A DNA stretch of 64,000 bases from an uncultured Draconibacterium sp. (GTDB lineage Bacteria; Bacteroidota; Bacteroidia; Bacteroidales; Prolixibacteraceae). Shown here in pieces: positions 34,877 to 43,151 of this stretch; positions within the stretch are counted from its first letter, which is position 1, and each line of letters starts with the position of its first letter. Made by a program: the position numbers and the translations under genes. Below the pieces are notes generated by a model. The model searched no databases and was not told the origin of the DNA. It saw nothing but the letters and a program-made list of their open reading frames with translations. The stretch is from assembly GCF_963675065.1 (NCBI RefSeq), contig NZ_OY775906.1:1652001-1716000 (forward strand), given 5' to 3'.

Positions 34877-35749
34877 TTAGTTAGACTCTTTTCCAAATAA
34901 AAACTCTATTGGAACATTCACTCTTTCCCGCCATGATTTTTCATTATGCTCGGCACCTTGAAATTTTAAACTTGTCCAGTTTTCATTCTTTTCATATCCC
35001 TTTTTTATAAGCATTTCATCCACTTTCTTCTGAAATGGTTCATAACCGGCGTCAGTGTATTCAGTTCCAAAATCGAAATACAACTTATGATTCTTAGGAG
35101 AGGGAAGGTTATTTCTGACATAGTGAAGAAAAGCCCCATTCTTTGCTGGCCAATGGGTAGAAATACATCCTGCTCCGCCCCATACCTTTGGATATTCGCA
35201 AACTGCATAAAGAGATATTAAGCCTCCCAGGCTCGATCCCATAATAAAGTTATGTTCAGGTTCGGGCTTTGTTCTAAAGTATTTATCAATAAAAGGTTTT
35301 AGCTCTTTAACCAGAAACTTTAAGTATTGGTCTGATGATTTATTTACTTTATCCAAATCATTTTTTTTATTCTTTCTCTGCAACGAGCGCGGCTTAGATG
35401 GAATATACTCAGGTCCTCTGTGAATTGTATTCCAAACGGCGACCACAATCAATGGCCTGATTTTATCTTGTGTGAGTAAACTCAATACCGTACTGTCAAC
35501 ACCCCAATCAACCCCGGTATACGATGATCCCGGAGGAAAAACATTTTGTCCATCGTTCATGTATAATACATCGTAAGTTTCTTTAGGATCATAGCCTGGA
35601 GGTAACATTATTTCAATATTTCTGGCCGGGACATATTTGGATGGGAAAGCCGGGATTTGTATTATTTCGTTTTGTTTATTAGCTACTTCCTGTGCATTTC
35701 CCATGCAAAAAAAAGACACTAAAATTCCTAATAAGATAATCTGTTTCAT
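34877..35749 (-). CDS. Esterase-D/CE1-like esterase, exported (paralogue A)
   Basis: About 290 aa from ATG 35749 (MKQIILLGILVSFFCMGNAQ); the frame opens earlier at 35788 inside the preceding terminator repeat, so that start is rejected. It has a signal peptide and the esterase core: RNIEIMLPPGYDPKETYDVL, YMNDGQNVF, IVVAVWNTIHRGPEYIPSKP, nucleophile in GSSLGG and catalytic His in GAEHNEKSWRERV. It is very similar in layout to the 37115-37972 protein and to the esterase domain of 33123-34856, so these three arose by duplication. It starts a new transcription unit just after the terminator-like repeat copy 2. Confidence 0.85.
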   Translation of the reverse strand: MKQIILLGILVSFFCMGNAQEVANKQNEIIQIPAFPSKYVPARNIEIMLPPGYDPKETYDVLYMNDGQNVFPPGSSYTGVDWGVDSTVLSLLTQDKIRPLIVVAVWNTIHRGPEYIPSKPRSLQRKNKKNDLDKVNKSSDQYLKFLVKELKPFIDKYFRTKPEPEHNFIMGSSLGGLISLYAVCEYPKVWGGAGCISTHWPAKNGAFLHYVRNNLPSPKNHKLYFDFGTEYTDAGYEPFQKKVDEMLIKKGYEKNENWTSLKFQGAEHNEKSWRERVNVPIEFLFGKESN

Positions 35750-35775
35750 GACTTTTGTATTTTTATAGTTGAAAA

Positions 35776-35842
35776 AATAAGGCGGCAAAGGATTATTCGT
35801 AAATACCTACCCATCTGATAAGTAAAAAAAGGCCGCCTTATT
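35776..35842 (-). terminator. Terminator-like hairpin with conserved loop (copy 2)
   Basis: AATAAGGCGGC (35776-35786) pairs with GCCGCCTTATT (35832-35842). On the minus strand a T-run (TTTTTTC) follows. It lies six bases after the stop of the erythromycin-esterase homologue. The loop repeats the GGATTATTCGTAA and TGATAAGTAAAAAAAG blocks of the copy at 15693-15760. Confidence 0.75.
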
Positions 35843-35847
35843 GTATT

Positions 35848-37104
35848 TTAAATATTATTATTAATCCAGATAGCTGAATTGGTATTCTCAATAAAAATGA
35901 TGGAATCGTATGATTTTATTAAGCTAACTTTTCTGTAGGCATCCGCTTCGTTTCCGTAATCAACTCCAATATGTCTGTGTAAAAGAGGGCCCTGAAAAGT
36001 ATTCCTTAGACTGGAGTTCTTTGGTAAAATTGAAAAATCCACAAAAATTATCGGTTTCTTTAATCGACACAATTTCTCACCATAGGAACCAGGTAAAGGA
36101 TCAGATAACTGCCTCGAAATGTATTCATTCTCTTTATGGACTAAAACATTTCCCTTTCCAAATTCAAACCCTATGGAATAATAGTCGTCACCCATTGAGT
36201 TTTTCAGGTAATACCCGAGCCTACCGGGACTTAAACAGCTTATATGGCCATTGTGTGCCCATATCATTGCCTTTGCATCAACTTCCTCATAATTCATAAT
36301 CCATTTAACGTTTTCAGCCTGAAATTCATCTCGATCATATCCTTTAAGGATTGCCAATGCCTGCTCCAAGACTCGAAGATTCTGCCGTGCTATTCGATAC
36401 ATTTCTTCCGATGTTTTTGCAGAATACTGTTTTTCATTGTTCTCAAACTCTTCAATCAATGGGCTCAGTTCATTTTCCCATTTTTCCAATTGCTGGTCTG
36501 ATGGTGATGCTCCATAAAAATGCAGTCGGTTAGCAGCAAAATCATCCAGTTTATCACTCAGCTCCTCAACTTTATTAGGTTCAACAATTTTTAGAAACTC
36601 GAGAAACGCAAGTGTACTTTGTTTTGTGTAAATTAAATCGAATCCATAAAATCGAATTTTATCATTTCCCGAGCGGTCTTTATTAAAAGTTCGCATCCAC
36701 TTTAGCATTTCCAGAACCTCAATGGTTTGCCATCCGTTTCCTTCCATGGCTTTCAGAGCATCTAGTGCAGTACCTGTACCATATTGTAAATAGTCGTTAA
36801 CTAATTGACATTCGCCAAAAGTTGCTTCCATTAGAAATACCCGATAGCCTTCCTCTTCAACCAGGTAACGAAACATACGATGTTTCATCTGAAAGAATTC
36901 ACGAGTTCCGTGTGTTGCTTCTCCCATTGCAACAATCTTTCGATCAGAGATAAATGCATCCAATTTTTCTAACTCACTGATATTCGTTAAAGGATCTGCT
37001 GTTGATAATGGAATTATTTCAAGATCGTTTTTTGATGTTGAATTATTCTGAAAGCTACACGAATAAAAAACACATATAAACACAGCCATCAAAGTTGCTT
37101 TCAT
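35848..37104 (-). CDS. Erythromycin-esterase homologue, lipoprotein
   Basis: A 418-aa member of the erythromycin esterase family (EreA/EreB). The lipobox YSCSF places it in the envelope (Cys16). Key motifs of the family are visible: VAMGEATHGTREFFQMKHR (residues 58-76, with Glu62, His65, Glu69), FLMEATF with Glu93, and MIWAHNGHIS near residue 285 with a His pair. Ere enzymes use this Glu/His set to activate water and open an ester. No macrolide-resistance context is seen here; the gene stands between two esterase genes in a PUL. A carbohydrate ester is a more likely substrate (inference). Confidence 0.82.
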   Translation of the reverse strand: MKATLMAVFICVFYSCSFQNNSTSKNDLEIIPLSTADPLTNISELEKLDAFISDRKIVAMGEATHGTREFFQMKHRMFRYLVEEEGYRVFLMEATFGECQLVNDYLQYGTGTALDALKAMEGNGWQTIEVLEMLKWMRTFNKDRSGNDKIRFYGFDLIYTKQSTLAFLEFLKIVEPNKVEELSDKLDDFAANRLHFYGASPSDQQLEKWENELSPLIEEFENNEKQYSAKTSEEMYRIARQNLRVLEQALAILKGYDRDEFQAENVKWIMNYEEVDAKAMIWAHNGHISCLSPGRLGYYLKNSMGDDYYSIGFEFGKGNVLVHKENEYISRQLSDPLPGSYGEKLCRLKKPIIFVDFSILPKNSSLRNTFQGPLLHRHIGVDYGNEADAYRKVSLIKSYDSIIFIENTNSAIWINNNI

Positions 37105-37114
37105 AAGGAAAAAC

Positions 37115-37972
37115 TTAAGGTTTTAACAAAAATTTTAATGGAATATGTACCCTCTCTCTCCAGTCTATTTCGTTATGTTTAGCTCCTTCAAACTTACGGG
37201 TCATCCAATTCACATCCTCTTCATAGTTATTCTCTCTCATCATTTGATCAACCTGTATTTGATATGGTTCGTAAAGAGAATCAAGAGTGGCAGTTCCAAA
37301 ATCAAAGTAAAACTTATGATTAGATGGATTTGGGAGATTATTCTTAACATATGGAAGGAAAACTCCATCAAGGGCTGGCCAGTGTGTAGAAACACAACCG
37401 GCTCCTCCAAAAACTTCAGGATATTCACATAAAGCATAACAGGATATTAAACCTCCCATACTTGATCCCATTATAAAAGTATTTTCCGGCTTATTAATGG
37501 TGCTAAAATTTTCATCTACAAATGGCTTCAACTCATAAACAAGAAACTTCAGGTATTCATCTGACAGCAAATCATTCATTAATCCACTGTTTTTACGTAA
37601 TTCCTGAATGGCCTCCACAGGTTTATTAGGCATATATTCCTGAAAACGAATTTCAGTATTCCAAACAGCAACAACAATAACAGGTCTTATTTCTCCCGTT
37701 TTCATCAAGTCTGCAACAGCCTCGTCAACTCCCCATTCGTTATTGTAAAAAGCAGTAAAGGGATCAAATACATTCTGCCCGTCATGCATATACAGTACAT
37801 CATATTTTTTGTTGGGATCATAATTCGGAGGGAGCATAATTTCCACATTCCTGGGTCCAATATATTCAGATTGAAATCCTGCATATTTTTTAAATTCAGG
37901 ATTTGGGTTTTTGTTGGAGTGTGAACAAGCCAACATTGTACAAAAAAGACTAATAACTAATAATGTTTTCAT
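37115..37972 (-). CDS. Esterase-D/CE1-like lipoprotein esterase (paralogue B)
   Basis: A 285-aa lipoprotein (lipobox TMLACSHSN, Cys16). The esterase core matches paralogue A closely: RNVEIMLPPNYDPNKKYDVL, YMHDGQNVF, IVVAVWNTEIRFQEYMPNKP, nucleophile FIMGSSMGGL, catalytic His in GAKHNEIDWRERV. It sits two bases after the carboxylesterase gene and ten bases before the erythromycin-esterase homologue, so three ester-hydrolase genes form one coupled operon. Confidence 0.85.
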   Translation of the reverse strand: MKTLLVISLFCTMLACSHSNKNPNPEFKKYAGFQSEYIGPRNVEIMLPPNYDPNKKYDVLYMHDGQNVFDPFTAFYNNEWGVDEAVADLMKTGEIRPVIVVAVWNTEIRFQEYMPNKPVEAIQELRKNSGLMNDLLSDEYLKFLVYELKPFVDENFSTINKPENTFIMGSSMGGLISCYALCEYPEVFGGAGCVSTHWPALDGVFLPYVKNNLPNPSNHKFYFDFGTATLDSLYEPYQIQVDQMMRENNYEEDVNWMTRKFEGAKHNEIDWRERVHIPLKFLLKP

Positions 37973-37974
37973 GT

Positions 37975-39651
37975 TTAAAAAGTTTTGTAATTCTCTATTA
38001 TTTTTCGTGCTTGTCTGTCTGGGTCATGCACCAAAATGGATTTGTCATCCAGGATCATTGTTTCTCCATTCTCCGGAGAATATGGTTTCCATTCTGGCAT
38101 CTCAGAACAAAGAGGTGATCCGTTACGAACAAAACTGAGTAGCGATGCAACCATCTTTTCAGATAATTCTCTGGGTCTTTTCCCGCCTCCGGTATGTGTT
38201 AACATCCTATCTGTATTGTATAGCCAGAAACATATATCCGAACAATGAAATGCCCTTAAACGGTTATTAAACAAAGGTGGCTGCCATGCAAACCAGGCTA
38301 AGAAAACAGAAGCATTTTGCTTAGCTTTTCTGTTGGCCAGCGCAATTGCCCCGGATCGATTACTTAAAATCATCGACCAAATTTCAATTGGTTTCCTGCG
38401 CGGAAAACTTTGTGCATAAGCATTTACAATTGCTCCAGTTTCTTCGCCATACCTTTTCTCTAATTGTCGCTGAACATCTTTCAACGACATATTTTCAAAC
38501 TCTGCACTAAACTGTCCTGGTGCACTTTCGTTCAATGTTGAACAAATCAATGTCGGAATATTTTCAACGTGTTGGATTGCGTCCGGCTCAAAAGGATGCT
38601 TGGGAATTACCAAACCGTCAACAACTGGTCCCCACTCTACCCGTTCGTGATTCCCTCTCTGGTATTTTTCGTGTCTGATTTTAGTAATTACAGAAGAAGA
38701 AAGAGAAAGATATTCATCCCAAGACATTTCCTGAAGCTTACCAATCTGTCCCTTGCCTATTCTCCCTTCATGTAGAATAGTATTTGCAATTCGGGATGAT
38801 AAATCATTATCGCCAAGAGTAAGTCTTCCACCACTCAATAAAACGGCCTTGTGAAAAAGATTTTTTGCCTTGGGCATTGCCATTAAGCTGGTTATTTTTG
38901 TTGCTCCGCCCGATTGCCCCATTAAGCATACATTATTGGGATCTCCACCAAAATTGCTAATGTTTTGTTGAACCCAGTTTAATGCAAGTACGATATCCAA
39001 CATTCCCACGTTACCTGATTTTTCAAAACCAGGAGCTCCCATTTCCGAAAAATCAGAAAATCCAAAGGCATTTAGTCGATGATTAAGAGAACAAAATACA
39101 ACATCGCCTTTTCTGCTTAGGTTTTCGCCGTGATAATCATCCTGTTCAATAGCATTGCCTGCTGTAAAGCCACCACCGTGTAACCACACTATTACCGGCC
39201 GATTTGAAGTACCATTAATTTCAGGTGTCCAAACATTAACGCGAAGACAATCCTCACTCACTCCTTCGTAATTCCAATGATCGACAAATGAACTGTAAGG
39301 ATTTTTATAACGATTAGCCAAGTCCTGTGGTGCGCTGTCTCCCCACCAAAGAGCAGGATAAACATTTTTCCATGGAGGTGGTGATTTAGGTGGCATAAAT
39401 CGGTTTCTACCACCCGTGTCTGCACCATAAGGAATACCAAGAAAAGTATAGACATGATTAAGTATAAATCCTCTGACTTTTCCATGAATAGTATCTGTTA
39501 CGGCAATCTTATCGCCCACATACAAGCTTTGTTCGTCTTCAGCATAAACTTCTTGATTTTCCAAAGAATCTGCTTTCGCAGAAAGCCCATAACCCAGTCC
39601 CAATCCTGAAATACTTGTTAATCGTATAAATTGTCTTCTGCTATTTTGCAT
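37975..39651 (-). CDS. Type-B carboxylesterase, Tat-type exported
   Basis: A 558-aa carboxylesterase. The ATG at 39651 (MQNSRRQFIRLTSISGLGLG) gives a Tat-like signal; the first codon at 39657 is TTG. The type-B fold is clear: VRGFILNHVYTFLGIPYGAD, SEDCLRVNVWTP, oxyanion HGGGFTAG, and nucleophile elbow GQSGGATK in place of the usual GESAGG. A Glu in STLNESAPGQFSA may act as the acid, and a His in ALRAFHCSDICFW as the base. The alternative elbow is seen in some bacterial members. It is the first gene after the susE terminator. Confidence 0.85.
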   Translation of the reverse strand: MQNSRRQFIRLTSISGLGLGYGLSAKADSLENQEVYAEDEQSLYVGDKIAVTDTIHGKVRGFILNHVYTFLGIPYGADTGGRNRFMPPKSPPPWKNVYPALWWGDSAPQDLANRYKNPYSSFVDHWNYEGVSEDCLRVNVWTPEINGTSNRPVIVWLHGGGFTAGNAIEQDDYHGENLSRKGDVVFCSLNHRLNAFGFSDFSEMGAPGFEKSGNVGMLDIVLALNWVQQNISNFGGDPNNVCLMGQSGGATKITSLMAMPKAKNLFHKAVLLSGGRLTLGDNDLSSRIANTILHEGRIGKGQIGKLQEMSWDEYLSLSSSVITKIRHEKYQRGNHERVEWGPVVDGLVIPKHPFEPDAIQHVENIPTLICSTLNESAPGQFSAEFENMSLKDVQRQLEKRYGEETGAIVNAYAQSFPRRKPIEIWSMILSNRSGAIALANRKAKQNASVFLAWFAWQPPLFNNRLRAFHCSDICFWLYNTDRMLTHTGGGKRPRELSEKMVASLLSFVRNGSPLCSEMPEWKPYSPENGETMILDDKSILVHDPDRQARKIIENYKTF

Positions 39652-39690
39652 TTGCAAACTACTATTCTGTTTAATCCTTTAATTGATTAA

Positions 39691-39715
39691 AAGAACCATC
39701 ATGAAGATGGTTCTT
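39691..39715 (-). terminator. Terminator after susE
   Basis: AAGAACCATC (39691-39700) pairs with GATGGTTCTT (39706-39715) around ATGAA. On the minus strand the stem is followed by TTAATC. It begins five bases after the susE stop and separates susCDE from the esterase operon. Confidence 0.75.
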
Positions 39716-39719
39716 CACA

Positions 39720-40826
39720 TTATTTTAGTATTACCGTATAGGTATTTTCAATAAAATTGATTGTAACCAAATAAGTTCCGGCTTGCTCCGGAGATGTAAT
39801 CGATAACGGCTGAGTTCCTTCAGCATTTTCAGAGTAAACTAATTGGCCCCAATTATATGAACCATTCTCATCTGTTCCCCAGAATGGCACCTCTTCTAAA
39901 GAAGTTCCTGCATAAATATTCCAGCCAACAGATGAACCATCGAAGTCTATTTCAAGCTCATAAATGCCAACATCTGTGCGATTGAAAGTAAATAAGTCGG
40001 AAGATGAATTACCCAACGAGAGGTAAACGGTTTCCGGAATGGGGTAAACGGCATATGTCATATTTTGAATATCAACCAATACCCGGTAGTCTCCTTCTGT
40101 ATCCGGTGTTGGTATTGAAGCCGGATCGCTGTCAGCGTCGGTAGCCCGATATTGAAGAATGCCACTAACATTGTTTCCTGTTCCATCAGACCCCCACATA
40201 GGTGCCCATGTTCCTGGATCGCGAATAAACTTATACCACTCATTCGGGATAAATGTTGATACTGTCCCGTAGACTTTATCATACAAATGAGGAACCTCCA
40301 CCGGGTTTACATTATCCCAGCCAACAACTGTTCCAGAACCAAGCATATAAATCGGGGCCAGTTTCAGTTTGTAAGGTACTACTTTAAAAGAAATAACATT
40401 GGAACTTTGCCTTTGTGCTGCATCACCCACAACTCCAGACACTCTTAACTCCATATCCTTTTTTACATATGGATCTATGCCCATTATGGTTAAAAACTCA
40501 TTAAGACTTTGAACCGTTAATGTCATCGAGAAAGTATTGTCATTTAGTATCTCCAAAGAATTTGAGAAGTCATTCCCAAGCTCATCCAGTTCGACGACAT
40601 AACTGATTGCTGCATCATAACCAAAATCAGCCTGATTCCAGCTTAATTCAAAGAGCGTATCAGCAGCGTCTTCTTCAAACAATATAAAATCTCCATCTTC
40701 AATGCTGGATATCAATTCAGGACTTTCAAGATAATTTATAAGGGGAGCATACTCTTCATCTTTATGGATACAGGAAGTTAAACTTACGATCCATATAAAA
40801 AACATATATTTTAATATCGATTTCAT
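39720..40826 (-). CDS. SusE/SusF-like outer-membrane starch-binding lipoprotein
   Basis: About 368 aa from ATG 40826 (MKSILKYMFFIWIVSLTSCI); the earlier frame start at 40901 lies inside the preceding hairpin. The lipobox ends at Cys19 (SLTSC). An N-terminal SusE Ig-like domain (about 30-155, FELSWNQADFGYDAAISYVV) is followed by two SusF-type starch-binding modules (about 165-265, IYMLGSGTVVGWDNVNPVEV, DYRVLVDIQNMTYAVYPI, and about 268-368, VYLSLGNSSSDLFTFNRTDV, TYLVTINFIENTYTVIL). Such proteins hold starch near the SusCD transporter. It follows the enlarged susD. Confidence 0.85.
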   Translation of the reverse strand: MKSILKYMFFIWIVSLTSCIHKDEEYAPLINYLESPELISSIEDGDFILFEEDAADTLFELSWNQADFGYDAAISYVVELDELGNDFSNSLEILNDNTFSMTLTVQSLNEFLTIMGIDPYVKKDMELRVSGVVGDAAQRQSSNVISFKVVPYKLKLAPIYMLGSGTVVGWDNVNPVEVPHLYDKVYGTVSTFIPNEWYKFIRDPGTWAPMWGSDGTGNNVSGILQYRATDADSDPASIPTPDTEGDYRVLVDIQNMTYAVYPIPETVYLSLGNSSSDLFTFNRTDVGIYELEIDFDGSSVGWNIYAGTSLEEVPFWGTDENGSYNWGQLVYSENAEGTQPLSITSPEQAGTYLVTINFIENTYTVILK

Positions 40827-40863
40827 GAATAAAAAAATTTGAATGTTGTTACAATTTTTAAGA

Positions 40864-40890
40864 GTTGAGTCCCTAATACCGGGACTCAAC
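40864..40890 (-). terminator. 10-bp hairpin between susD2 and susE
   Basis: GTTGAGTCCC (40864-40873) and GGGACTCAAC (40881-40890) form a perfect stem with a seven-base loop. It begins 23 bases after the susD2 stop. It is followed by TCTTAAAAATTG on the minus strand, not a clean T-run, so it may act as an attenuator or mRNA-stability stem that sets susE levels below susCD. Confidence 0.6.
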
Positions 40891-40912
40891 ACACTGTTCA
40901 AACTATTACTTA

Positions 40913-43135
40913 TTAATAACCTGGTGTTTGTGTCAGATTTATATTAGCGGTCATCTCAGATGCAGGAATTGGATACAAGCGATAACGTTCGTTAACAGCT
41001 TTTCCCTCTTTTACTCCACCTTTCCAGGCCCATAAATAATCGTTACCCACAAACTTTCCGAATCGTATTAAGTCTGTTCTTCGGTGGCCTTCCCAATAAA
41101 ATTCCCTTGCACGTTCATCCAAAATGAAATCAAGAGTTAAATCTTCCGATGAGATATTACCTGAATTATCGGTATATGCACGTGTGCGAATTCTATTTAC
41201 GTATTCAAGTGCTGTTGCCAGGTTGCCATTTGCAGCTCCTCGCAAAACGGCCTCTGCGTAATTCATGTAGGCTTCAGCAACTCTGAAAAAGGGAAAATCT
41301 GTATCAACAAACGAAGCATCTGAGCCCATCTCGCCTGCACTTGTTATATTTTTCCACTTGATAACCAGGTAGCCTTGTGAAAATTCAAAGATATCATCTA
41401 TCTCTAAAGTCTGATCTTCGGTATAGAACATCTCGCGTCGATCAAAACTACTTCTAACGATGCTAAACGTAAAATCAGGCGAATTCACATCCAGTTCAAT
41501 AGAATAGGTACCGGCATCTGCAATGCTAATATTATCTCCCCAATAACTCAGACCTCCTGTAAATGCATCAACTCCTAAGGCAATTCCCCAGTCGTTGTTG
41601 GCTATAAACTTAATATCGCCGGGCACCAGGTCAATTTGTGCCGACCAGATTTTTGTTTCCGGATCAAAATTCATGGACTGAGAAACATCCCATTGGCCTT
41701 CTGTTGCGCTACCAATAATTCCCCAGTCCACCTTCTGTACAGAATAAGTTTTTGGATCCGAGCCCATGTCAACATTTATTTTATAGTAACCGGCTTCAGA
41801 TGCAATAAGATTATCACCATCATTCGAAAGTACACCATCTGCGCTTCCCCAGCCTGCATTCCAATCAGGAGTTTCGGTAATCTTAAATTGAGAATTGTCA
41901 TCAGCAAAGTAAATATAGCCCTCGTAATTGCTATCGGAATTAACTGATGCTAATGTTGGGACATTATCAAACGACCAGTCAAATTCACTATAACCTGAAG
42001 CACTTTGATAATTACCAGGCAAATATACAACAGGGTAAACGGCTGCACTTTTATTACTTATGGTGGCACTCTTTATCAATGATAAATCCTTAAATTTTGC
42101 AACCATTTCTTTTGTGGTTCGGATTCCAGCCCATCCTCCATCTACTCCAAGTGTGGTTGGTTCTAATGTATTTCCAATACAGGCATGAATTATAAAATCG
42201 GTACCACCATATGAACGTGATTGAATACCGTCATAATTTATGGGAAAGATTACTCCTTCTGAAAGATGGTTATCAGCTAAGAACAGATTTTCATAATTAT
42301 CTTCCAATCCATATCCAACATCAATTATTTTTTGTGAGTATTCAGCACACTCTGAATATTTTGCTTCATCAATATAGACCTCGGCATTCAAATACATTTT
42401 AGAGAGCACCATCCACACTGCAGATTGATCTGCTCTTCCGTATTCGGCTTGTCCTGCAGTTGTAATTAGCGGTTCAATCTCTTTCAATTCTTTCTCTACA
42501 AAATCAAATAAATCTTTTCTTGAAATTTGCTGAGGGAAAAATGCCCCGACCTCATCTTCCTCGGTTACAAAAGGAATACTCCCAAATAAATCAATGGCAT
42601 GGTAATAACTTAACGCTCTTAAAAAGCGGGCTTCGCTACGAAATGATTTTATTTCTTCTTTTACGCTGTCTTCAAAATCACGACCATTAAGTTTTTCGTC
42701 TGTGGTTTCGCGTAAAAATTCATTACACAATGTTACCTGGTATAATATGCGATAATATAAATTGGTAATAAACTCATTGCTAGGAGTCCATTCAATATCA
42801 TGGAAATCTCGTAAATTACCATCGTTCCAGGCAATAATAACCTCATCAGTTGGTAATTCCTGCGCATACCACAAAGCTCTCAAGTATTGGCCGAATCCTT
42901 CATCAAGCCCACTTAAATCGTTACTTCCTGATGGACCGGACTGTCCGCTTAATGCTAATCCTGCATAAAGCTTTGACAATACTTGTTTATAGTAATCAGG
43001 ATCTTGATAAACCTTGTCTGAAGTTAGTTCGTCTTTATCGCGTGGCAAAGTATCAAGATCGCTAATACACGAACTAACCAATATTGATATGATGCCAACA
43101 AATAGTATCAGGTATTTTTTATAATTCGTATTCAT
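40913..43135 (-). CDS. SusD-family lipoprotein with inserted SusE/F-type modules (PUL 2)
   Basis: A 740-aa SusD, some 220 residues longer than its PUL 1 paralogue. Lipobox ends at Cys23 (LVSSC). Residues 24-350 and 563-740 follow the normal SusD fold (NDGNLRDFHDIEW, RALSYYHAIDLFGSIPFV, DERAREFYWEGHRRTDLIRF). Between VAKFKD and DRREMFYTEDQ is an insert at about residues 353-562 made of two starch-binding modules: about 366-468 (YPVVYLPGNYQSASGYSEFD, YYKINVDMGSDPKTYSV) and about 469-562 (WGIIGSATEGQWDVSQSMNF, GDIKFIANNDWGIALG). These match SusE/SusF repeats, so one protein carries both functions. It starts 17 bases after susC2. Confidence 0.92.
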   Translation of the reverse strand: MNTNYKKYLILFVGIISILVSSCISDLDTLPRDKDELTSDKVYQDPDYYKQVLSKLYAGLALSGQSGPSGSNDLSGLDEGFGQYLRALWYAQELPTDEVIIAWNDGNLRDFHDIEWTPSNEFITNLYYRILYQVTLCNEFLRETTDEKLNGRDFEDSVKEEIKSFRSEARFLRALSYYHAIDLFGSIPFVTEEDEVGAFFPQQISRKDLFDFVEKELKEIEPLITTAGQAEYGRADQSAVWMVLSKMYLNAEVYIDEAKYSECAEYSQKIIDVGYGLEDNYENLFLADNHLSEGVIFPINYDGIQSRSYGGTDFIIHACIGNTLEPTTLGVDGGWAGIRTTKEMVAKFKDLSLIKSATISNKSAAVYPVVYLPGNYQSASGYSEFDWSFDNVPTLASVNSDSNYEGYIYFADDNSQFKITETPDWNAGWGSADGVLSNDGDNLIASEAGYYKINVDMGSDPKTYSVQKVDWGIIGSATEGQWDVSQSMNFDPETKIWSAQIDLVPGDIKFIANNDWGIALGVDAFTGGLSYWGDNISIADAGTYSIELDVNSPDFTFSIVRSSFDRREMFYTEDQTLEIDDIFEFSQGYLVIKWKNITSAGEMGSDASFVDTDFPFFRVAEAYMNYAEAVLRGAANGNLATALEYVNRIRTRAYTDNSGNISSEDLTLDFILDERAREFYWEGHRRTDLIRFGKFVGNDYLWAWKGGVKEGKAVNERYRLYPIPASEMTANINLTQTPGY

Positions 43136-43151
43136 AATAAATGTTTTTAGG

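Noticed and set aside
35848..37104. Macrolide resistance gene
   Set aside because: The protein has erythromycin-esterase motifs, but its lipoprotein signal, a second relative nearby and the PUL context do not support a resistance role.
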